A stretch of DNA of 35,794 nt, taken from positions 1-35,794 of the forward strand of contig JADYYG010000035.1 in NCBI GenBank assembly GCA_020853755.1. The letters are read 5' to 3'. A program made the position numbers and the translations under genes. Source of the DNA: Dehalococcoidia bacterium. Lineage in GTDB: Bacteria > Chloroflexota > Dehalococcoidia > Tepidiformales > Tepidiformaceae. Positions 31,091 through 35,794 of this stretch are shown here, one piece after another (within the stretch, counting starts at the first letter, position 1; each line of letters starts with the position of its first letter). The notes beneath the pieces were generated by a model. It was not told the DNA's origin. It was given only the letters and a program-made list of their open reading frames with translations, and ran no database searches.

Positions 31091-32662
31091 TTAGGCCCGG
31101 TAGTCCACCGCAATCGCGACACCGGCCGCCAGTTCCTCCAGCACCTTCGCATCGACTCGTCCGATTCTTGATGTGAGCCGGCCGAGTGATACCGCCCGGA
31201 CCTGTAGAAAGTCGGCTGCCGAATCGGTTTTCAACCCGTTCGCCGGGGTGGCCTTCACCAGTACCTTGTTCAACTGGTTTGCGAATCTGGGTTGCCATGT
31301 GGTGAGGGGGACGACAATGCGAACCTGAAGGTGGTCGAAAACCGATGAATTAAGAATGACGACGGGCCGAGTCCTCCGGATCTCGGAACCCCGCGTCGGG
31401 TCGAGTTCGCACCACCAGACCTCGCCGCGTGTTGGCAAGGCATACTCGTCCTCGTCCAGAACCACCGAGGCGCCGGCGTCCCATTCGGCAAGTTCGCTCG
31501 GATCGACTTCAGGGGGCCTGCGCCTGACCGCTTCGGCCTGCTGTTCGGGACCCATACGAGCCAGTTCGGCAAGGGATGGCCCGGCTTCGTGGAGTTGTGC
31601 CTCTGGCGCCCACTCGTAACCCGGCAGCATCTCTCGAGCTTCGCGCCTCGAAACGACGCCCTCATCGAGGGCTCTCCAGAGCAGGCGTCTGAAGAGGAGC
31701 GGCTGTTCCATTCCGGTATAGGAGAAAGGTTCCTCGCGATGCCAGCCCCTTGCTCGAATCCGGATGTTGAGGTTGCGGTACGTGGCCTGTCCGATGATCC
31801 GGCAGTCGAATGCCCGGCGCACCCATCCCTGCACGCTCAATCCCCACCGCTGCTTGAGCAGCCCCAGTTCAGGGAGCGAGAGATCCGATCGGCGTTCGCC
31901 CAGTTCGTAGACCGCCGCTGCGGGCGGGACAAGGAATGATGCCGCGAACCGGTGCGCCAGCGCTTCCTGATCGGCTTCCGGGTCCGAACAGTCCACGACG
32001 AGATGGCCCAGTTCGTGAGCTGCATCGAACCGAATGCGGTCCGGAGGTCGAGAGGCGTTGACTACCACGACCGGTGTGTCGCTATTCGCCCATCCTGACA
32101 GGCCATCAAACTTCTCGGTCTCATCCCACGCGAGGATTATCGCCCCGTGTTCTTCCAGTGTCTCCACGAGTCCGCTAATTGGTCCGTTGCCCAGTCCCCA
32201 TGCTGCTCGTACATGCTGGGCTGCATCCTCAGCGCCTTGCAGCGACTCCGCCTCGATTCCCGCTGGTACAGTGACCGCAGCGGAGATGCCGAAGAGTGTT
32301 CGTAGCCGTAACTCACCCTCGATTCGCCTCGTGGCCAACGCAGTGATGGAGTTCTGTTTCCCCTTCGCCAATGAGGAGTGCTTCCGGTAACCAACCCAGT
32401 TGACCTGCACGTCAGACGGTGACATGAGCCAGGCAGCGCCCACGCCGAGCGCATCGCCCAGGTCCGCGAGAGTGGTCATCGCAGGCTTTGCGCGATTGGC
32501 CTCGAATTTCGAGAGCGCTTGTTTGGTCACCGGGTGCCGCAGCCTGCCGGCCAATTGTTCCAGCGACAGGCCAGAGGCCAGCCGAGCTTGTCGCAGGCGC
32601 CGCGCAAGGACAGCCATCTCGACTGCCGTACCTGTGGTTGCCAGCGTTTCAGTCCGTGCCAT
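31091..32662 (-). CDS. Fusion protein: XRE helix-turn-helix, ImmA/IrrE metalloprotease, MazF/PemK-type toxin domain
   Basis: One uninterrupted 523-residue chain. Residues about 15-75 form an XRE-type DNA-binding domain (LARRLRQARLASGLSLEQLA, KQALSKFEANRAKPAMTTLA). Residues about 150-300 are an ImmA/IrrE (COG2856) zinc protease with H216-E-L-G-H220 in FDAAHELGHLVVD and the third-ligand helix EALAHRFAASFLVPPAA; the metal site is intact. Residues about 409-523 are a full MazF/PemK domain: RGEVWWCELDPTRGSEI, RRTRPVVILNSSVFDHLQ, VRIVVPLTTWQ and the dimer-type C-terminus VSLGRLTSRIGRVDAKVLEE. In known families XRE-ImmA proteins act as protease-regulators or antitoxins, and MazF is an mRNA endonuclease normally neutralised by a separate antitoxin. 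ATG 32662 is chosen because a TTGACA promoter abuts it; an upstream frame to 33004 is antisense to the acidic neighbour. An internal start (Met near residue 378) could also give free toxin. Confidence 0.85.
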   Translation of the reverse strand: MARTETLATTGTAVEMAVLARRLRQARLASGLSLEQLAGRLRHPVTKQALSKFEANRAKPAMTTLADLGDALGVGAAWLMSPSDVQVNWVGYRKHSSLAKGKQNSITALATRRIEGELRLRTLFGISAAVTVPAGIEAESLQGAEDAAQHVRAAWGLGNGPISGLVETLEEHGAIILAWDETEKFDGLSGWANSDTPVVVVNASRPPDRIRFDAAHELGHLVVDCSDPEADQEALAHRFAASFLVPPAAAVYELGERRSDLSLPELGLLKQRWGLSVQGWVRRAFDCRIIGQATYRNLNIRIRARGWHREEPFSYTGMEQPLLFRRLLWRALDEGVVSRREAREMLPGYEWAPEAQLHEAGPSLAELARMGPEQQAEAVRRRPPEVDPSELAEWDAGASVVLDEDEYALPTRGEVWWCELDPTRGSEIRRTRPVVILNSSVFDHLQVRIVVPLTTWQPRFANQLNKVLVKATPANGLKTDSAADFLQVRAVSLGRLTSRIGRVDAKVLEELAAGVAIAVDYRA

Positions 32663-32664
32663 GT

Positions 32665-32703
32665 GGTTGACAACGTATGCTTCTGCACGAAGAAATGTCA
32701 ACC
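32665..32703. promoter_or_regulatory. Promoter and perfect inverted-repeat operator between the fusion gene and the acidic gene
   Basis: GGTTGACA (32665-32672) and TGTCAACC (32696-32703) are exact inverted repeats 23 nt apart. On the minus strand the right arm supplies a consensus -35 TTGACA (32696-32701), with TACGTT (32672-32677) as -10 after 18 bp; RNA would start almost at ATG 32662. On the plus strand the left arm supplies TTGACA (32667-32672), with a weaker AGAAAT (32691-32696) at 18 bp, which could serve the divergent gene. The XRE domain of the fusion protein is the natural candidate to bind here. Confidence 0.65.
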
Positions 32704-32722
32704 AAAATTGCCCACCCCCACC

Positions 32723-32745
32723 ATCGCGACACTGCCTGTCGCGAT
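32723..32745 (+). other. Strong hairpin in the leader of the acidic gene
   Basis: ATCGCGACA and TGTCGCGAT form a perfect 9-bp stem around loop CTGCC. No T-tract follows, so it is probably an RNA-structure or protein-binding element in the leader rather than a terminator. Confidence 0.5.
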
Positions 32746-32755
32746 TCTCCTGCAG

Positions 32756-32779
32756 GATGGGGTCAGGAGGTGACCCATC
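32756..32779 (+). promoter_or_regulatory. Hairpin presenting the ribosome binding site and sequestering the ATC start region
   Basis: Bases 32756-32765 pair with 32771-32779 (9 bp with one bulged G), leaving GGAGG in the loop. The perfect Shine-Dalgarno sequence AGGAGGTGA spans 32765-32773, and the ATC codon at the expected start position (32777-32779) is inside the 3' arm. An upstream CTCCTG (32747-32752) can alternatively pair with CAGGAG (32764-32769). This is a mutually exclusive arrangement typical of translational control. Confidence 0.45.
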
Positions 32780-33154
32780 GAAGACAACACTGTTGGGTTC
32801 GAACTGGATGCGTATGACGCCAGCCTTGACGGCCCGGATGCGCCCGAACTGAACGAGCGCGGCGCGAAGACGCTCCTCGAATGGTCCGGGGAGGGCACCT
32901 GGGTCCACGTCGAGGTGTACGTGGACCCTGAGGACGGCAGGGTGGTGATGGCCGGCCAGGATCTCGGGGCCGCTCCCCTGCGCCATTTCGACAGGTCGGA
33001 CCATGAGTACTTCCTCGATGTCGATGCAGGGCTCAAGGACCGGCTCATCGTGGAGCTGATGGTCGAAGTCTTTGGCGGCAACCGGACCCCTCGGGCTGCC
33101 ATCGCCGAGTGGCTCGACGAACGAGGCATCCCGTACTCACTGGCCTCCTGGTAG
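32777..33154 (+). CDS. Acidic hypothetical protein next to the XRE-protease-toxin fusion, apparent ATC start
   Basis: No family recognised. From ATC 32777 the frame gives 125 residues, strongly acidic: NTVGFELDAYDASLDGPDAP, then AKTLLEWSGEGTWVHVEVYV, DRSDHEYFLDVDAGLKDRLI and a C-terminal helix AAIAEWLDERGIPYSLASW. A TGA at 32771 closes the frame upstream. There is no ATG, GTG or TTG between it and GTG 32915, yet AGGAGGTGA is placed perfectly for ATC 32777. Either a rare AUC start is used, or CTG 32804, or only the 79-residue GTG product is made, or the start has been mutated. Its position, divergent from the fusion gene with a shared inverted repeat, makes it a candidate antitoxin or substrate of the protease. 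Confidence 0.6.
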   Translation: MEDNTVGFELDAYDASLDGPDAPELNERGAKTLLEWSGEGTWVHVEVYVDPEDGRVVMAGQDLGAAPLRHFDRSDHEYFLDVDAGLKDRLIVELMVEVFGGNRTPRAAIAEWLDERGIPYSLASW

Positions 33155-33212
33155 GCGTCCACAAGGGCTGACAATCTCGCATTTAGTGGTGGAATATCCG
33201 CCACTCGCCAGA

Positions 33213-33218
33213 TAGAAT
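33213..33218 (+). promoter_or_regulatory. -10 box TAGAAT of the DUF4143 ATPase gene, leaderless arrangement
   Basis: TAGAAT is followed by 7 nt and ATG 33226, with no ribosome binding site. It lies in the 71-bp gap after the acidic gene, so the ATPase has its own promoter. Confidence 0.5.
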
Positions 33219-33225
33219 CCCGGCT

Positions 33226-34467
33226 ATGTTCCGCCGGAACCTGGGTCCTGCGCTCGAAGCCGCACTCGCCGATACCCCGGTCGTCCTTGTCTCGGGCGCG
33301 CGCCAGACTGGCAAGTCCACCCTCGTCCAGCACATGGTCGCGGGGACCTACTACACCTTCGACGACGCCGGGACGCTCTCATCGGCCCGGGCCGACCCCC
33401 AGGGGTTCCTGGCCGCGCTGCCACGGCCCGCCATCCTCGATGAAGTCCAACTCGTCCCCGAACTCTTCCGCGCCATCAAGTTCGAAGTCGACCGCGACCG
33501 GCGGCCCGGCAGCTTCGTCCTCACCGGTTCAGCCAACATCATGGCGCTGCCGTCGCTTTCCGAATCGCTCGCCGGCCGGATGGAGTTGCTGACCCTCTGG
33601 CCGCTTTCTCAGGGCGAACTTTCGGGCATGCGCGAGGGGTTCATCGACGCTCTCTTCGACGCGGCGCCGCCGGTCCTCGGGCCATCGCGGCTCGGGCAGC
33701 CGGAACTTATCTCACGTGTCCTCGAAGGCGGCTTCCCAGAGGTCGTCCAGCGCGCGAACGCCGCCCGCACGCGCGCCTGGTTCCGTTCGTACACCACCAC
33801 CGTGTTGCAGCGCCACGTGCAGGACATTTCCAACATCGACGCCCTCGCCGAGCTGCCGCGCATCCTCTCGCTCGTCGCTGCGCAGGCAACGGGCATCTCG
33901 AACGTCGCCCGCCTCGCCCGCGACGTCGACATCCCGCCGACGAGCATGAAGCGCTACCTGTCGCTCCTGCAGGCGGCGTACGTGGTGCAGGCGCTTCCCG
34001 GCTGGTCGCAGCGGCTCGGTCAGCGGCTGATGAAAACCGAGCGGCTGACGCTGGTCGATAGCGGCGTCCTCGCCTTCCTCCAGAACGTGACCGCGCAGCG
34101 GCTCATCACCGAGCGGCAGCTGCTCGGGCCGATCCTCGAGACGTTCGTCGAAATGGAGTTGCGGAAGCAGCTGGGCTGGTCCGAAACCCTTGCCACGCTC
34201 TACTACCTGCGCACCCACAGCGGCACCGACGTGGACCTCGTGGTCGAAGCGAGCGACGGACGTCTGGCCGGGATCGAAGTTCGGGCGGCGGCGAAAGCGG
34301 ACGGCAGGGACTTCCGCGGTCTCGAATTCATGCGTGAACAACTCGGTGAGCGGTTCGTCCGCGGCGTCCTGCTGTACACGGGCGAGCAAACCCTCCCCTT
34401 CGGCGACCGCCTCTGGGCGATGCCAATCGACGCCCTCTGGCGCTGGGGCGCCACGCCCGGCCGGTGA
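33226..34467 (+). CDS. AAA-type ATP-binding protein with C-terminal DUF4143 (PD-(D/E)xK-like) domain
   Basis: A 413-residue protein of the large AAA_14/DUF4143 family. Walker A is GARQTGKST (24-32) and Walker B ILDEVQ (D72, E73). FVLTGSANIMALPSLSESLAGRM carries the sensor region and Arg-rich loop. The C-terminal half has RSYTTTVLQRHVQDISNID, PPTSMKRYLSLLQAAYVVQALPGW and a distal TDVDLVVEASDGRLAGIEVRAAAKAD, the DUF4143 pattern of a nuclease-like fold (D-x-D-L-V and E-V). The function of the family is unknown; many members lie in mobile or defence regions. It begins with its own leaderless-type promoter. The nuclease-like gene follows 58 bp later. Confidence 0.88.
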   Translation: MFRRNLGPALEAALADTPVVLVSGARQTGKSTLVQHMVAGTYYTFDDAGTLSSARADPQGFLAALPRPAILDEVQLVPELFRAIKFEVDRDRRPGSFVLTGSANIMALPSLSESLAGRMELLTLWPLSQGELSGMREGFIDALFDAAPPVLGPSRLGQPELISRVLEGGFPEVVQRANAARTRAWFRSYTTTVLQRHVQDISNIDALAELPRILSLVAAQATGISNVARLARDVDIPPTSMKRYLSLLQAAYVVQALPGWSQRLGQRLMKTERLTLVDSGVLAFLQNVTAQRLITERQLLGPILETFVEMELRKQLGWSETLATLYYLRTHSGTDVDLVVEASDGRLAGIEVRAAAKADGRDFRGLEFMREQLGERFVRGVLLYTGEQTLPFGDRLWAMPIDALWRWGATPGR

Positions 34468-34476
34468 GGGTGCTGT

Positions 34477-34498
34477 GGCCGCGGCAAGGAAAGCGGCC
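34477..34498. other. GGCCGC/GCGGCC hairpin between ATPase and nuclease-like genes
   Basis: GGCCGC (34477-34482) and GCGGCC (34493-34498) form a 6-bp stem with a 10-nt loop just after the ATPase stop codon. There is no T-tract. It may weaken read-through or stabilise the 3' end. Confidence 0.3.
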
Positions 34499-34511
34499 GG
34501 TAGGCCCATGT

Positions 34512-34517
34512 TAGGAT
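34512..34517 (+). promoter_or_regulatory. -10-like box of the nuclease-like gene
   Basis: TAGGAT lies 8 nt before GTG 34526. It overlaps the reading frame of the alternative ATG at 34508, and so favours GTG as the start. Confidence 0.35.
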
Positions 34518-34525
34518 CTCGGATA

Positions 34526-35488
34526 GTGCCAACCTTGAAGTTCGGTCGCTTCCCGCCCCCGCAATCGTGGGAAGAGTTCGAGATTCTCTGCGCTGACATC
34601 TTTCGCCGCGTGTGGAACGACCCAGGCACGCAGAGGAACGGACGGACTGGGCAGCCACAGCACGGCGTAGACGTGTTCGGCCGGCCCGATGGAGGGATGC
34701 ACTACGCGGGGGTGCAGGCGCGGAATAAGGTCTACCCGCCGACGGCAGCGTCGGTTGCCGAGCTTCGTGAGGAGGTCGAGAAGGCCAAGAGGTTCGTGCC
34801 GGCGCTAAGGAGTTTCGTCCTGGCGACCACGGCGCCAAACGACGCGACCGTCCAGGAGGAGGCGCGACGCCTGACCGAGACCAACGAAGCTGAGGGCATG
34901 TTCTCCGTCGAGGTGTGGGGCTGGGACGAACTTGAATCAAGGATGACGGAGTACCCCGAGGTTCTCCAGCAGCACTACCCGCAGTTCGCGGTCGGGCAGC
35001 CTGACGCCGACGGCCCGGCCGCCGAGCTTGTGCGGGTTATGAAGGAACAGGCCAAGTGGGCCGAGGAGAAGGACCGGCCAACCTTTGAGAGGACGAATGG
35101 CGCGCTCAGCAGTCTCGCGCCGAGTTTCGAGCCGAGTTGGAGGATTCGGCAGGCCAGCGGGGACTACGTGCCCAATCTCGAATGGCGCTTCTGCGGCCCC
35201 AGGTTTCACATGGACTGGCGCGCCGTTGACGGCTCGCGCCTGAAGGACACGAACATCGCGTGGGTCTTCGACCTCACCGGGAGCGAGTTCATGGAGCATC
35301 CATACGTCGGCGTTGACGAAATCGGGCTTGAGGTTCGGTTTCACTGGCGCGGCAAGATGCGCCACGAACTCCATCGTTGGCCGCTGTCATCGAGGGAGCT
35401 ACCGAAGGGCGTCTTGTGGGATGTCGGACGCGAAATCTTGCCAGTGGTCCGATTTGACGAAGAGTTCAGGAGCGGGGACGCGAGTTAG
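34526..35488 (+). CDS. Putative restriction-endonuclease-like (PD-(D/E)xK fold) protein
   Basis: A 320-residue protein. The N-terminal domain has the pattern of Mrr-like or NTPase-associated nucleases: SWEEFEILCADIFRRVWNDP (E17/E19), then QHGVDVFGRPDGG (D49) and YAGVQARNK (Q64-A-R66). The usual Q-x-K is Q-x-R here, so activity may be altered. Residues 75-150 (EEVEKAKRFVPALRSFVLAT, VEVWGWDELESRM) continue the fold. The C-terminal 170 residues are unrecognised and beta-rich (EWRFCGPRFHMDWRAVDGS, EIGLEVRFHWRGKMRHEL). GTG 34526 is preferred to ATG 34508 on the TAGGAT box; the ATG would add six residues. The partial gene at 35493 begins 4 bp after its stop codon, so the two are an operon. Confidence 0.65.
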   Translation: MPTLKFGRFPPPQSWEEFEILCADIFRRVWNDPGTQRNGRTGQPQHGVDVFGRPDGGMHYAGVQARNKVYPPTAASVAELREEVEKAKRFVPALRSFVLATTAPNDATVQEEARRLTETNEAEGMFSVEVWGWDELESRMTEYPEVLQQHYPQFAVGQPDADGPAAELVRVMKEQAKWAEEKDRPTFERTNGALSSLAPSFEPSWRIRQASGDYVPNLEWRFCGPRFHMDWRAVDGSRLKDTNIAWVFDLTGSEFMEHPYVGVDEIGLEVRFHWRGKMRHELHRWPLSSRELPKGVLWDVGREILPVVRFDEEFRSGDAS

Positions 35489-35492
35489 CAAC

Positions 35493-35794
35493 ATGGCCGG
35501 GAAGTCTCCGAAGGGGCCCAACAAACCGTCGGCCTACGGTTCGGCTGGGGACCTGCCGTCCTATCGCGAGATCGCTCAGCAGATTCAGGGCTTCAAGCTG
35601 CTGACGCTGTTTTTCGCTCGCCGCCAGCGCAAGGAAATTCTGGAAGTCGAGCGACAGATGAAGCGCTTGACGCGGGTCGTCGACGACTTCTACGAGCGCC
35701 TGGGTCCGCGCAACTGGATCTTCCACGACATGCTTAGCGTCGACAGGATCGAGCAACTCCTGGCCGAGACCTCTGATGCCAAATCCGCCGAGGA
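35493..35794 (+). CDS. Hypothetical protein, N-terminal 100 residues (runs off window end)
   Basis: The frame is open from ATG 35493 to the last base. It begins MAGKSPKGPNKPSAYGSAGD, then LPSYREIAQQIQGFKLLTLF and a basic helix (FARRQRKEILEVERQMKRLT), followed by an acidic helical part (VVDDFYERLGPRNWIFHDML, SVDRIEQLLAETSDAKSAE). The helical pattern with RNWIFHDML recalls several uncharacterised defence-linked proteins, but no family can be named. It follows the nuclease-like gene by 4 bp. The complete gene may tell what the pair does. Confidence 0.6.
   Translation, partial: MAGKSPKGPNKPSAYGSAGDLPSYREIAQQIQGFKLLTLFFARRQRKEILEVERQMKRLTRVVDDFYERLGPRNWIFHDMLSVDRIEQLLAETSDAKSAE

Noticed and set aside
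32663..33004. N-terminal extension of the XRE-protease-toxin frame by 114 codons
   Set aside because: It runs through the promoter and operator and is antisense to the acidic gene. The XRE domain starts naturally after ATG 32662.
34477..34498. Intrinsic terminator after the ATPase gene
   Set aside because: The stem is present but no run of T follows on either strand; the same holds for the other hairpins in the window.

Overview
The window is high-GC, densely coded bacterial DNA with short intergenic gaps. Menaquinone biosynthesis (UbiA/MenA-type prenyltransferase), an F420-type flavin/deazaflavin oxidoreductase, ClpS, paired class III CoA-transferases, DinB, a P1B-5 metal ATPase and many TAnnnT boxes 6-9 nt before start codons together suggest an aerobic Chloroflexota-like organism, perhaps near Dehalococcoidia/Tepidiformia. 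Actinobacteria or Deinococcus relatives cannot be excluded, because no rRNA or ribosomal protein gene is present.

Layout. 1-122: edge of an IS630-like insertion sequence. 177-10315: two large soluble sensor kinases (a PAS-PAS kinase and a 2102-residue ten-GAF hybrid kinase) interleaved with DinB, a Fpg/MutM glycosylase and a tyrosine phosphatase. 10329-15505: a P1B-5 metal ATPase with a C-terminal hemerythrin-like domain, a Ddn-type oxidoreductase, a MenA-like prenyltransferase and an amidase. 15506-16033: intergenic repeats. 16034-18146: a diguanylate cyclase and an MFS transporter. 18211-21537: a structured leader followed by an acyl-CoA operon (two overlapping CaiB/BaiF genes, then a crotonase-like gene lacking both catalytic glutamates). 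21629-27789: a secreted beta-strand/DUF11 protein, small unknowns, a purine/pyrimidine simple-repeat tract, a TTC38-like TPR protein, a family 2 glycosyltransferase and small membrane proteins. 27798-28441: a second repeat cluster. 28461-31086: a second crotonase, a YjfB-like small protein, ClpS, a zinc-finger/TM/LysM protein and a coupled membrane protein.

31091-35794 looks like an accessory defence/toxin-type island. Its centre is a 523-residue protein that joins an XRE helix-turn-helix, an ImmA/IrrE HELGH metalloprotease and a complete MazF/PemK-type toxin domain in one chain. Its promoter contains a perfect inverted repeat whose arms both contain TTGACA. The divergently read neighbour is an acidic protein that has a perfect Shine-Dalgarno sequence but no ATG, GTG or TTG at the expected place; an ATC codon sits there inside a hairpin. 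A DUF4143-type ATPase, a PD-(D/E)xK-like nuclease and a truncated unknown gene follow. This fusion with its divergent partner is the best candidate for an undescribed system in the window.

All family calls are from reading motifs by eye; no database search was possible.
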